DNA from: Halocaridina rubra
Taxonomy: Eukaryota; Arthropoda; Malacostraca; Decapoda; Atyidae
Direction: 5' to 3'
Length of the DNA stretch: 64,000 nucleotides
Assembly (NCBI GenBank): GCA_037179515.1
Contig: JAXCGZ010020805.1
Location: 1 to 64,000, forward strand
This document shows, piece by piece, positions 1-60,225 of the stretch. The notes under the pieces were generated by a model, which had not been told where the DNA came from, ran no database searches, and saw only the letters and a list, made by a program, of their open reading frames with translations. The translations under genes were made by a program, and so were the position numbers. Position 1 is the first letter of the stretch; every line of letters begins with the position of its first letter.

Positions 1-200
1 ATATATATGCATGTATACGCATATATACATATACACGCATATAATCTATGCCTCGTCTGTGTGATTACCTAATTGTGCTTACGGGAAAGAGCCCCAAGCT
101 CGTAACTTCCCAGGAGACGGTTCCCGTTACGTAAGCACAATTAGGTAATAACACAGACCAGGCATAGATTGATATAGGAATACACATCCACACAAATACA
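1..200. repeat. Fold-back made of two family A 3' tails
   Basis: Positions about 41-92 and 125-176 are inverted copies of each other, including AATCTATGCCT and ATTACCTAATTGTGCTTACG. Both arms carry the tail motif of the family A non-LTR element found many times in this window. The centre (about 93-124) holds the family's terminal text around AAGCTCGTAACTTCCC. No coding sequence is seen. The arms extend past the retroelement tail into shared flank (AATCTATGCC), so this is a short inverted duplication and not just two independent insertions. A non-autonomous hairpin element is an alternative reading. Confidence 0.6.
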
Positions 201-445
201 ATTGCTTATATATGATTCTCCCCCCTATCCAATCCCATTGTATCGCCTATCCCATATATATTTTTTTAAATTGGTTAAGAAGCGCAGCCTTTATACCGGT
301 TACCTTATAAATTTATCTCATTGTGCTCACGGGAAAGAGCCCCATGCGAGTCATTTGCTTTTCCCCCCCCCATTGTACCAACACTTTATCATAGTATTCA
401 TTAAAACCAGGAATGAACGCGTATACCGCTTACGCATAACAGTCA
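201..445. other. Unassigned AT-rich stretch
   Basis: Mostly unassigned. Around 318-345 lies a short degraded piece of the family A tail (ATTGTGCTCACGGGAAAGAGCCCC). The open frame at 202-459 shows no recognisable domain and overlaps retroelement sequence at its end. Confidence 0.4.
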
Positions 446-650
446 TTTGTAGGATGTAAGGAAGTACTCTTATTAGTGTAAGTGTAGTTGATAATTGGAA
501 TTCGTTAAGCGAGGAGGTAGTTCATGTCAACTCAATCCGTAGTTTTAAGGAAAAGTATGATAAGTAACACTAAGTACAAAATGGAACCCATCAGGTGACG
601 GGAAGTTACGAGCTTGGGCCTCTCCCGTAAGCATAATTAGGTAAACTCTA
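446..650 (+). mobile_element. Family A (CR1/L2-like) non-LTR, 3' end only
   Basis: A 5'-truncated copy keeps only the last codons of the RT protein (the GTTGATAATTGGAATT stretch that encodes VDNWN in better copies) and the 3' UTR. It ends in the family tail ATAATTAGGTAA. It faces the minus-strand copy that begins at 662, so the two 3' ends point at each other. Confidence 0.75.
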
Positions 651-661
651 TTCGTCCGTGT

Positions 662-1393
662 GTCACGTAATTACCTAATTGTGCTGACGTAAATGAACCC
701 CATGCTTGTAACTCCCCGTCTCCTAGTCTGATCTATTTTTATGCTCAACGATACTTATCATATTTGTCCTCAAAACTATGGACTGAGTTAGCAGTAACTA
801 CCTCCTCGCTTTTCAGATTCCAATCATCAACTATTCTTACACTAAGAAAAAATACTTCCTTTCATCCTGCAAAGAAGTTTTCTTACGAAGCTTCAAACTA
901 TGACCTCTAGTTCTAGAGCCAGCCATATCAGAATATCGATCTCTATCCACTCTGTCAAAACCATAACGGAATTTAAATACCGTCACCAAATCCCCCGCAT
1001 TCTTATAGCTTCAGGTGATGATAAGTCTAATTCTCTCAGCCTCTAGTCATAGCTGAGATTGTGCATTTCTGGCACCAGTTTCGTAGCATGTCTTTGAACT
1101 TTTTCCAGCTTATCTATATGCTTTTTCAAGTGCGGATTTCTAAAAGGGGCTCCATATTCAAACTTTGGCCTCACACAAGTTACATAAATATTTCTGAACA
1201 TTTCCTTGTCCATGTGTCTGGAGACTACTCTTACATTGCTAAGAAAGCGTATGCAGTCCTTACAACGCCATTTATATGCTTTTCTTGAGGCAAATCTGCC
1301 AATATGTTTACCCCTAGATCTCTCTCATTCTCTCTGTCTCATGAGGTTCTGTACTTTTTATTGAGTATCTAAACTAGGGCCTTCTTGCACTTT
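662..1393 (-). mobile_element. Family A (CR1/L2-like) non-LTR, 3' third
   Basis: Minus-strand copy that aligns by eye to 47561-48300. It encodes the region after the RT domain (HMDKEMFRNIYVTYVRPKLE in intact copies), with stops and frameshifts. It is 5'-truncated and cut where a family B element starts at 1395. Pseudogene-like, no intact frame. Confidence 0.8.
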
Positions 1394-1394
1394 C

Positions 1395-3603
1395 TTTTTT
1401 TATGAGTGTGACACCGGGACAGGCAGAAACTGCCCTCACCAATAAAGGCCCGGCCACGAGAAAATACCAAGAGGAAGATAAAGAAAAAGGTTAAGTAAAA
1501 GGCAGAGATGAGGCAATGTTACACAAGGAAAACGACAGACAGAAAAAAAATAGCCAAAGTACAGAGGACCCAGAGATATGGAGGACTAGGCTCTGAGATG
1601 ACGATAGATCTGCTTTTTGAAGGATGAATGGTCATAAGTATTAGGAAATGCAGAAGGAGGAAGAGAGTTCCAGAGTCTGGAGATAGATGGGAAAAAGCAG
1701 TTGCTGCACCGACCAATCCGCGAGCTACAAATCTCCACACAGTACCTGTGAGATGAGGCCGCTTGGCGAGTGTTACACGGCCTCGACAGTGGGGGAGGGA
1801 TGCAACTCGCCAACTCATCAGAGCAGCGATGGAAGTAGTAGCGATAGAAAAGCAAAAGAGAAGATACCTTACAGCGAAGAGAGAGAATCCAGGTTCGAAG
1901 TAAGAGAAGGATCATTAATGAGTCTGACTGCCTTAGATTCAACCCTATCAAGAAGATAAGTAAAGGAAGAAGCACCCCAGATGTGTGAGCAGTATTCTAA
2001 GCAGGGACGGATAAGACCTTTGTAAATTTTAAGTAATTGCAATGAGAAAAAGTAATGACGAAAACGAAACAAAACCCCCAATTTTTTTGGATGAAGATTT
2101 AGAAATTTGGATTATGTGATTCCTCCAAGACAAGTTAGAGGCTATATGGATTCCTAATATGTTGATAGAGTTAAGTGGGTAAATTTCATTAGTTTCAAAG
2201 ACAATAGGGTTATCAGGAGGAGAAGAAGGTAAAAAGAGATAGCCAGAAACTGTGTCTTAGAGGCATTGAATTTAACTAAATTTTGAGTGCCCCACTCAGA
2301 TACTCTCTGCAAATCGGAGTTAAGAGTAGAAGAAAGACTGATACGAGATTGATTACGAGTAGTAGATGAAGGTTGTGAAGAAAAGGCAGAGGAAAAGTGA
2401 AGGGTAGAATCATCAGCAAAGGCATGAAGAAGAGTGGAAGATGGGGATTGTAGAAGATCATTGATGAAGAGAAGGAACAGAGTTGAAAGAACAGAGCCCT
2501 GTGGAACACCATTGTTAACAGAGAAAGGGCTAGATGTCACGCCATCAACAACTACAGATATAAAACGGTCAGTAAGAAAGCTGGAAATCAGAGAACAGAA
2601 AGAAAGGGTAAAGCCATAGGCAGGGAGTTTGGCCAACAGAGCCTTGTGCCAGACTCTGTCAAAAGCCTTAGAGATATCAAGGGCGACGACAAATGATTCC
2701 CCATAGTTCCTCAGAGAAGATGATCATACATGAGTAAGATAGGACAGGAGATCACCAGTGGATCTTGCCTTGCGGAAGCCGTACTGGTGATCGGAGATAA
2801 GTGAGTTTGGTTCAAGGCATTTCAAGAAGTGAGAACTGAGCAAAGTTTCAAAAACTTTGGCAATAGAGGAGGTTAGGGCAATAGGTCGGTAGTTAGAAGG
2901 AACAGAGCTGTCAACCCTCTTAGGAACAGGTTGAACTAAAGCATGCTTCCAAGATTAAGGATAGATACTGGCTGACAGAATGAGGCGAATAAGACAGCAA
3001 AGCACAGGAGCCAATTCATCTGCAAATGCCTTCAGGAACCTTGCAGGGATACCATCGGGACCAGATGCCTTGTTTGTCTTTAGCGAGTGAAGAACCTTAT
3101 GAACTTTGCATGAAAAAAGGATAAGGGAGGGCATAGGGTTAGAGAGGGGTAAAGACTGAGGAACAGGTACGCTGGAATCGTTGATAGAAGAGTTGGCAGA
3201 AAAATGAGAGCCAAAGAGAGTGGCTTTGTCAGTGGGAGAATAAGCTATAGAACCATCAGAATGAATGAGAGGGGGAAAGCTTGAGTTACAGAAGTTTTTG
3301 GAGAGGATTTTGGCCAAGGACCAGAAGCATTTGTCAGTGGGAGAGGAGTTAAGGTCATCAACTTTCCTTCTTATAAAGGAAGCCTTAGACCTTCGAATTT
3401 GAGCAGTACAGCAATTCCTAGCTATAATAAAAGCAGAGCGAGTTTAATTGTAAGGAGAGGCAAGGTATGATCGGTGAGCCCGATTCCTAGCCAGGATAGC
3501 CATGGGAGCAGGCGCGGTCAAGCCAAAGTTTAGGGGGAGAGAAAGTTTTTGTAGAAGAGGGGATGTACGCCTCCATTCCCACGGTCATGATCTCGGCAAC
3601 TTT
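1395..3603 (-). mobile_element. Family B (Jockey/I-like) non-LTR, 5'-truncated
   Basis: Minus-strand retroelement with a poly(A) tail, seen as the T-run at 1395-1401. RT pieces lie in order at 2955-3317 (NKASGPDGIPARFL) and 2154-2636 (NNGVPQGSVLS, then HAFADDSTLHF, the catalytic box). The C-terminal region follows at 1586-2081 (KIYKGLIRPCLEYCSHIWGA). Frameshifts between these blocks show it is dead. The endonuclease region is missing. I place it in the Jockey/I group from motif style only. Three shorter copies lie at 22774, 23582 and 39699, all on the same strand. Confidence 0.82.
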
Positions 3604-4175
3604 TAGAGCTACCTGCACCCATTCTCATTATATTACATTTTGAAGTATTGAATTTTATTAGCCACTTTTCTGACCACTCATGTAGACTATTTGGATCTTC
3701 CTGAAGTTCTCTATCATTGTTATTGTCTCTTACTTTCTTCACAATCTTTGCACCATCTGAGAACATATTCAAGAAGCACTTTACGGACTCTGGTAGGTCA
3801 TTTACATATACAAGGAATAAAAGTGGCCCTAAATCTAAACCCTGTGGAACTCCACTACTAACTCTTCTCCATTCAGGCACTTAGTGTCTCCCTCTAACCC
3901 TCTGTTCCCATCCTTCTAAGTAAGCTTTTGTCCATTCCAAGACTTTTCCACCTATTCTGGCCATTGCTAGGAGCTTCTTAATAAGTCTCCAATGTGGGAC
4001 AGAGTTAAATGCTTTCTGGAAGTCCAGGAATATGCAATCTACCTAGCCCTCTCTTTCCTGTAAGATCCGGCTTACCTCATCATAAAACTATAATAATTTT
4101 TGTTTTACTATTGATCTGCTTTCTCTGAAGCCATGTTGTCTCACTGACAAAAAACTGAAGGATCCCAAGTGAAGA
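3604..4175 (-). mobile_element. Family A non-LTR, internal RT fragment
   Basis: Encodes a decayed central RT piece: EWRRVSSGVPQG, LLFLVYVNDLPESV, then FSDGAK in place of the usual FADDxK. The second catalytic Asp is therefore changed to Gly. Both ends of the element are missing; it abuts family B at about 3603 and unique AT-rich sequence at 4175. Pseudogene. Confidence 0.8.
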
Positions 4176-4213
4176 AAAATGTGTTTTCATTCGTGATGTA
4201 AAAACCGAATCGA

Positions 4214-4467
<254 letters not shown>

Positions 4468-4502
4468 CGGAATCAGACCATCGAATTCTATTTTATTGGT
4501 AG

Positions 4503-4585
<83 letters not shown>
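4503..4585. repeat. (AAT)n microsatellite
   Basis: Uninterrupted AAT triplets after a short imperfect start. Confidence 0.97.
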
Positions 4586-4586
<1 letters not shown>

Positions 4587-4711
4587 ATTTGGCTTATCAT
4601 TGTAAATCACATTTTCTTCTACCGTTATCTATAAAAATAAATAATTTAATAAAATAAATAGAAAAATAACCTTGGAAGAAACAATGGAACATCAGCTGAA
4701 GGGAGTATTGG

Positions 4712-52780
<48,069 letters not shown>

Positions 52781-52823
52781 GTAATGTATTGAGCTTAAGA
52801 AATTTAATTGTATAAAAATGCAG

Positions 52824-55104
52824 TAGTGTCCCCAACCCACGAATGCCTGTTCCCAAGAACAATATTTTGAACAAATTTTTTACACAAATCATGAACAAAA
52901 ACCATTCCACGAACACACATGTGTCGGCCAGGAGACCACGTTTCCCACTCGCCAGCTCTCAGTTTTGCATTGGTGGCCGAGTTGTGTAGTTCGTTCATGA
53001 TCTGTTCATAATTCGTGCTTTATTTTCCATTGTTTTGCTTTCAGATAGCCCTTATTATGGCTCCTAAGAAAGTTAAAAGCAATAGTGACAGCGGAGTCAA
53101 ACACCCTAAATGCATAACAGTGGAAACTAAGAAGGAAATAATTTCTAAGCATGAATATGGTGTTCGTGTGTCTGATCTCACCACACAGTATAACATGGCG
53201 AAATCGACTATCTGTATTATTTTAAAGAGTAAAGAGATCTATAAGGTGGCTGACGTGGCTAAGGGAGTAAATATATTAAGGAAGAAATGGTCACAGTTGA
53301 TAGAGGAGGTAGAAAAATGATTGTTGCTATGGATAAATGAATAACAGCTAGTTGGAGATAGTATTAGCGAGGCCATAATATGCGCTAAGGCTTTACAAAT
53401 CCACCAAGATTTAGTAGCAAACTCTCCGAGTTCTAGAGGCACTAAATTTGATGACTTCAAAGCCAGCAGAAGGTGGTTTGAACACTTCATTGACGAACTG
53501 GGATTCATAGCGTTATTAGACAGGGAGAGGATGCTAGCTCCAACCTAAAGGCAGGGGTGACTTACATGAAATAACTCGGTAAATTTATTGAGAGTGAAGG
53601 TTATATCCCACAACAAGTTCTTAACTGTGAAGAATGGGGCTCTTTTGGAAGAAAATGCCTAAAAGAGCCTATATTTCCCAAGAGGAGAAGTCACTGCCTG
53701 GCCACAAACTAGTGAAAGACAGGTTTACACTTTTATTGGGCGCTAATGCTAGTGGAGACTGTAAGATCAAGCCTCTTATAGTTTACCAATCAGAAAATCC
53801 ACGTATTTTTAAGTGCAATAACGTGTTGAAGGCTAGCCTTCCATTAATGTGGAAGTCAAGTCCAAAGGCTTGGGTCACGCGGATTGTATTCCAAGAGTGG
53901 TTGATTGAAGTTTTGCGCCAGCAGTGAAGAAATATCTTAAGAAAATTATTTGCCCCTTAAGTGTCTCCTCATAATGGATAATGCTCTTGCCCATCCTCCA
54001 GGTGTGGAAGAAGACCTTGCTATAAATACATCTTTATTAAAGACAAATTTCTGCCTCCCAACACCACTCCTCTCCTCCAGCCCATGGACCAGCAGGGAAT
54101 TTCTAATTTAAAAAAATTGTATACGAAGGGTCTTTTTGCCAGGTGTTTCCAGGTCACCAATGACACATATTTGAGTCCCTTCATGATTTCTGGAAAGACC
54201 ACTTTTATATCCTCCGCTGCATTGGCCTCATTAATAAAGTATGGAAGGAGGTCTCATATCACATATAGAACTCTGCATGGAGGAAACTTTGGCCAGGTTG
54301 TGTGACTGATAGAGACTTTGAATTCTTCAAGCAGGAGTTAGCTATTCAAATTGTGAGTGAAACTGTGGCCACAGGCAAAAATTTGGGTTTGGAGGTCAAT
54401 GAGGAGGATGTGGAGAAGCTAGTGGAGGACCACAAAGAAGAACTTACCACAGTCAGTGGAGGAAGGGGATGAGAGGGTAAAAGTGTCCAGTGAAGAATTT
54501 AAAGAAATTTCTAGTAAGTGGAATGATTTGCAGGCTTTTATTGAGAATCATCACCCAGATAAAACTGCTGGCAATAGAGTAATGAATATGGTAAATGATA
54601 ATGCGTTGAATATTTTAAGAAACATTTACCAAATAAGAAAGAAACAAATTTCTCTGGATCGTTTCCTTGTGCCAGTAGGCAAAGAAGCAGCAATCAATAG
54701 AGAAAAGAGAGAGAAAACACCAGAATTACAGCCTGTATCGGAAGAGTTCCCAAACGTTTTTATTGATAGGGACTCTCTTTCCAAAAATTAGTCTCTCTCC
54801 TCCTCCTCCTTCACCACCGCCATCCATGTATGCCAGCAACATTCATCCACAAAATGTAAATATAGTACTGTACCATGTTTTATTTTAGTAGAGTAGAAAT
54901 CCTTACTATTATTAATGTGATTTTCCTTTTACAGATGAAATGCATATAATCTGCATTATATTTCATGTTTATACAGACTCGAAAGCTTTTAAAATGAATA
55001 TTTATTGTGACTAGAAATGGATTAATTGAATTTATATGCTTTTCAATGGGAAAAATAAATCCAACCCATGAACAAACCATCCAATGAACAGATTTTATGA
55101 ATGA
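52824..55104 (+). mobile_element. Second Tigger/pogo-type transposon, decayed
   Basis: Left terminus CAGTAGTGTCCCCAACCCAC. Transposase pieces: HTH at 53055-53320 (CITVETKKEIISKHEYGVRV, STICIILKSKE), core at 53634-53927 (LLLGANASGDCKIKPLIVY, PLMWKSSPKAWVTRIVFQEW), an LIMDNALAHPPG catalytic segment near 53970, MDQQGISNLKKLYTKGLF at 54084, and the C-terminus at 54456-54791 (HHPDKTAGNRVMNMVNDNAL). The right end reads AAATCCAACCCATGAACAAA and stops where family A begins, so the right terminal repeat appears lost. Several frame breaks; inactive. Confidence 0.82.
53055..54791 (+). pseudogene. Transposase remnant of the second Tigger-type element
   Basis: A CENP-B/Jerky-like DNA-binding half and a DDE half can be followed across at least four frames. 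Unlike the first Tigger, the GDCK and MDN catalytic contexts are kept, but stops at 53320 and near 53540 and frame changes near 53930 and 54305 disable it. Confidence 0.75.
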
Positions 55105-57010
55105 ATTAAATTCGTGGCAGACTTATAAAAGAGCAAGAATTGATTACCTAAGTAAAAGAAGAGAAGCAGAGATAGACTATGAAAGGGATATCACCAGGAA
55201 GGCTAAAGAAAATTCCAAAATATTCCACAGCTTTATCAAAGGAAAACTGAAGGTACAAGAACAGGTTTTAAAGCTTAAGAGAGCGGATGGAAGCATCACT
55301 GAGATGGATGAAGAAATCTGCGAAGAATTGAGCAAGGACTTTCAGTCAGTATTTACAGTAGAAAATACCCCACTCCCTCAGATTGCAGAGATACAAACTC
55401 ATGGGCTGGTATTAGAGAACATCATATTTTCGGCCACAGAGGTATGCAAAGTGCTGATGAAGTTAGATGTCCATAAAGCTACAGGTCCTGATGATATATC
55501 CCCTTATGTACTTAAGAAATCCACTAATTCAATATCAGCGGCACTAAGCATCATATTTAAAAAGTCGCTGGAGTCAGTTGAGATTCCAAAATGCTGGAAA
55601 CAATTGAACATGATACCTATCTTTAAAAAGAAATGAAGGGATATGGCTCTAAACTATAGACCTGTTTCCTTGACCAGCATAGTTTGCAAAGTTATGGAGA
55701 AACTACTAAGGAAACATATCTCTCTTCACTTGGAATCCTTCAATTATTTGTCAGTGAGACAACATGGAATCAGAGAAGGTAGATCAACAATAACAAACTT
55801 ATTAGAATTTTATGATGAGATAAGCCGAATCTTACAGGAAAGATAGGGCTGGGTAGATTGCATATTCCTTGACTTCCAGAAACCGTTTGACACTGTCCCA
55901 CACGGGAGACTAATTAAGAATCTGCAAGCAATGGCAAGAATAGGTGAAAATGTCTTGGAATGGATAAAAACATACTTAGAAGGAAGAGAACAGAGGGGTT
56001 AGAGCAATACACTCAGTGTCTGAATGTAGAAGAGTTGGTAGTGGAATTCCACAGGTTTCAGTCTTAGGGTCACTTTTTCCTTGTATATGTAAATGACCCA
56101 CTAGAGTCTGTAAATTCATTCATGACTATGTTTGCAGATGACGCAAAGATTGTAAAAAATGTAAGAAACGAGAACAATGGTAGAGAACTTCAGGAAGATC
56201 TAAATAGTCTTCATGAGTAGTCAAAAAAGTGGCTAATGATATTCAATGCTTCAAAATGTAAAGTAATGAGAATGGGTACAAGTGCAAGAAGGCCCAAGCA
56301 TGACTACTCCGTGGCAGGAGTAGAACTTCAGTGACAGTGTATGAGAGATCTAGGAGTAAACATACTGGCAGATTTGTCTCCAGAAATGCATATAAATGGC
56401 ATAGTAAGGACTACATATGCTTTCTTATCAAATGTAAGGGTAGCCTTAAGGCACATGGACAAGGAAATGTTGAGATATATTTATGTAACCTATATGAGGC
56501 CAACGCTTGAATATGCAGCCCCCTTTTGGAATTCGCACTTGAAAAAATTACATAATTAAGTTGGAAAAAATTCAGAGACATACCACGAAACTGGTGCCAG
56601 AAATACGCAATCTCAGTTATGATAAGAGGCTGAGGGAATTAGATTACATATCACTCGAAACTAGAAGATTAAAGGGGGATATGGTGACGGTTTTTTAATT
56701 CCTTCATGGTTATGACAGAGTGGATAGGGATCGATATTTTGATATGGCTGGCACTAGAACTAGAGGTCCTAGTTTGAAGCTTCATAAGAAAACTTTGGAG
56801 GATGTAAGGAAGTACTTTTTTAGTGTAAGAGTAGTTGATAACTTTAATTAGCTAAGCAAGGAGGTAGTTAATGCTAACTCAATCCATAGTTTTATGGACA
56901 AGTATGATGAGTATCACTAAGTAGAAAATGGAACCGACCAGGACATGGGAAGTTACGAGCTTGGGACTCTTTCCTGTAAGCATAACTAGGCAATTACAAT
57001 TAGGTAATTA
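55105..57010 (+). mobile_element. Family A non-LTR copy 1 of the train (older)
   Basis: Starts at TGGCAGACTTATAAAAGAGC (WQTYKRA), so the endonuclease is missing. RT pieces: 55097-55636 (HKATGPDDISPYVLKK), 55643-55846 (NYRPVSLTSIVCKVMEKLL), then FLDFQKPFDTVPH, MFADDAKIV near 56130, and C-terminal 56341-56559. Several stops (55638, 55848, 56218, 56338). More diverged than the copies that follow. The tail ends with AATTACAATTAGGTAATTA, then (CA)n. Confidence 0.9.
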
Positions 57011-57029
57011 TGCACACACACACACAAAC

Positions 57030-57089
<60 letters not shown>

Positions 57090-57166
57090 TGCATACATAC
57101 ATACATACCTACATGCATGCATACATACATACATGCATGCATGCATACATACATACATACATACAT
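57011..57166. repeat. (CA)n-(TA)n-(CATA/CATG)n tail microsatellite
   Basis: CA at 57011-57030, TA to 57086, then CATA and CATGCATG blocks. It lies between train copies 1 and 2. Confidence 0.95.
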
Positions 57167-57954
57167 ACAGAAAAGTGGCTAATGAAATTCAATACTTCAA
57201 AATGTAAGGTAATGAGAATGGGTACAAGTGCAAGAAGGCCCAAGCTTGACTACTCGGTGGCTGGAGTACAACTTCAAGAGACATAAAATGAGAGAGATCT
57301 AGGAGTAAACATACTGGCAGATTTGTCTCCAGAAATACATATAAATAGCATAGTAAGGGCAGCATATGCATTCTTATCAAATGTAAGGGTAGCCTTCAGG
57401 CACATGGACAAGGAAATGTTCAGAAATATTTATGTAACCTATGTGAAGCCAAAACTCGAATATGCAGCCCCCTTTTGGAATCCGCACTTGAAAAAGCACA
57501 TAGCTAAGCTTGAAAAAGTTCAAAGACATGCCACGAAACTGGTGCCAGAAATACGCAATCTCAGTTATGATGAGAGGCTGAGGGAATTAGACTTACCATC
57601 ACTCGAAGCTAGAAGAGTGAGGGGGGATATGGTGACAGTCTTTAAATTCCTTCATGGTTATGATAGAGTGGATAGGGATCGATATTTTGATATGGCTGGC
57701 TGTAGAACTAGAGGTCATAGTTTGAAGCTTGGTAAGAAAACTTGTTTGCAGGATGTAAGGAAATACTTTTTCAGTGTAAGAGTAGTTGATAATTGGAATT
57801 GGCTAAGCGAGGAGGTAGTTAATGCTATCTCAATCCATAGTTTTAAGGACATGTATGATAAGTATCACTAAGTCTAAAATGGAAGCGATCAGGAGACGGG
57901 AAGATACGAGCTTTGGGCTCTTTCCCGTAAACACAACTAGGTAATCACAACCCG
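57167..57954 (+). mobile_element. Family A train copy 2 (5'-truncated)
   Basis: Starts CAGAAAAGTGGCTAATGAAA right after (CATA)n, downstream of the RT catalytic box. The C-terminal frame 57323-57871 is intact (HMDKEMFRNIYVTYVKPKLE to FKDMYDKYH). It carries GCRTRGHSLKLGKKTCLQ, as in copy 4. Ends in the GGTAATCACA tail repeat. Confidence 0.92.
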
Positions 57955-58435
57955 GTAATCACATACATACATACATACATACATACATACTGGTGCCAGA
58001 AATACGCAATCTCAGTTATGATGAGAGGCTGAGGGAATTAGACTTACCATCACTCGAAGCTAGAAGAGTGAGGGGGGATATGGTGACAGTCTTTAAATTC
58101 CTTCATGGTTATGATAGAGTGGATAGGGATGGATATTTTGATATGGCTGGCTCTAGAACTAGAGGTCATAGTTTGAAGCTTGGTAAGAAAACTTCTTTGC
58201 AGGATGTAAGGAAATACTTTTTCAGTGTAAGAGTAGTTGATAATTGGAATTGGCTAAGCGAGGAGGTAGTTAATGCTATCTCAATCCATAGTTTTAAGGA
58301 CAGGTATGATAAGTATCACTAAGTCTAAAATGGAACCGATCAGGAGACCGGAAGATACGAGCTTTGGGCTCTTTCCCGTAAACACAATTAGGTAATTACA
58401 ATTAGGTAATCACATACATACATACATACATACAT
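57955..58435 (+). mobile_element. Family A train copy 3 with its (CATA)n borders
   Basis: (CATA)n at 57957-57988, then a copy starting CTGGTGCCAGAAATACGC and ending in the AATTAGGTAATCAC tail near 58412, then (CATA)n again to 58435. Encodes only the last 100 codons (57993-58322), intact. Confidence 0.92.
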
Positions 58436-60225
58436 ACAGCTTTATCAGAGGAAAACTGAAGGTAAAAGAATAGGTTTTAAGGCTAAAGAGAGCGGATGGA
58501 AGCATCACTGAGACGGATGAAGAGATCTGCAAAGAATTGAACAAGGAGTTTCAGTCAGTATTTACAGTAGAAAATACCCCACCCCCTCAGATTGCAGTGA
58601 TAGAAGCTCAAGGGCCGGTATTAGAGAACATCAACCTTACAGCCACAGAGGTATGCAAAGCGCTGATGGATTTAGGTGTTCATAAAGCTACAGGTCCTGA
58701 TGACATATCCCCTCATGTGCTTAAAAAATGCGCAAACACAATATCAGTGGCACTAAGTATCATATTAAAGGAGTCACTGGAGTCGGGGGAGATTCCAAGA
58801 TGCTGGAAACAAGCAAATGTGATACCTATCTTCAAAAAGGGAAGGAGGGATACGGCTCTGAACTATAGACCAGTCTCCTTGACCAGCATAGTTTGCAAAG
58901 TTATGGAGAAACTACTAAGGAAACATATCTCTCTTCACTTGGAATCCTTGAACTTTTTGTCAGTGAGGCAACATGGCTTCAGAGAAGGTAGATCAACAGT
59001 AACAAACTTATTAGAATTTTATGATGAGGTAAGCCAAATCTTACAGGAAAGAGAGGGCTGGGCAGATTGCATATTCCTAGATTTCCAGAAAGTGTTTGAC
59101 ACTGTTCCACATGAGAGACTTATTAGGAAGCTGCAATCAATGGCTAGAATAGGTGGAAATGTTTTGGAATGGATAAAAACTTACTTAGAAGGAAGGGAAC
59201 AGAGGGTTAGAGTAAGACACTCAGTGTCTGAATGGAGAAGAGTTAGTAGTGGAGTTCCACAGGGTTCGGTTTTAGGGCCACTTTTGTTCCTTGTATATGT
59301 AAATGACCTACCAGAGTCTGTAAATTCAATGATGAATATGTTTGCAGATGATGCAAAGATTGTGAAGAAAGTAAAAAACGAGAACAATGGTAGAGAATTT
59401 CAGGAGGATCTAAATAATCTGCATGAGTGGTCAGAAAAGTGGCTAATGAAATTCAATACTTCAAAATGTAAGGTAATGAGAATGGGTACAAGTGCAAGAA
59501 GGCCCAAGCTTGACTACTCGGTGGCTGGAGTACAACTTCAAGAGACAGAAAATGAGAGAGATCTAGGAGTAATATACTGGCAGATTTGTCTCCAGAAATA
59601 CATATAAATGGCATAGTAAGGGCAGCATATGCATTCTTATCAAATGTAAGGGTAGCCTTCAGGCACATGGACAAGGAAATGTTCAGAAATATTTATGTAT
59701 CCTATGTGAGGCCAAAACTCGAATATGCAGCCCCCTTTTGGAATCCGCACTTGAAAAAGCACATAGCTAAGCTTGAAAAAGTTCAAAGACATGCCACGAA
59801 ACTGGTGCCAGAAATATGCAATCTCAGCTATGATGAGAGGCTGAGGGAATTAGACTTACCATCACTCGAAGCTAGAAGAGTGAGGGGGGATATGGTGACA
59901 GTCTTTAAATTCCTTCATGGTTATGATAGAGTGGATAGGGATCGATATTTTGATATGGCTGGCTGTAGAACTAGAGGTCATAGTTTGAAGCTTGGTAAGA
60001 AAACTTGTTTGCAGGATGTAAGGAAATACTTTTTCAGTGTAAGAGTAGTTGATAATTGGAATTGGCTAAGCGAGGAGGTAGTTAATGCTATCTCAATCCA
60101 TAGTTTTAAGGACAGGTATGATAAGTATCACTAAGTATAAAATGGAGGCGATCAGGAGACGGTTTATACGAGCTTTGGGCTCTTTCCCGTAAACACAATT
60201 AGGTAATCACAATTAGGTAATCACA
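58436..60225 (+). mobile_element. Family A train copy 4 (1.8 kb)
   Basis: Starts AGCTTTATCAGAGGAAAACT after (CATA)n. RT frame 58537-59607 is intact over 356 codons; a 2-bp deletion near 59570 (GGAGTAATATACTGG versus GGAGTAAACATACTGG) shifts it, and the rest runs 59586-60134. An in-frame TAG near 58470 precedes the first ATG. Ends in two AATTAGGTAATCAC repeats. Confidence 0.93.
58537..59607 (+). pseudogene. RT domain of train copy 4
   Basis: Contains the full finger-palm set: HKATGPDDISPHVLKKC, NYRPVSLTSIVCKVMEKLL, CIFLDFQKVFDTVPH, SSGVPQGSVLGPLLFLVYVN and NMFADDAKIV. The endonuclease is missing and the C-terminus is shifted by the 2-bp deletion. Nearly identical to the RT at 47650-50043. Confidence 0.9.
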
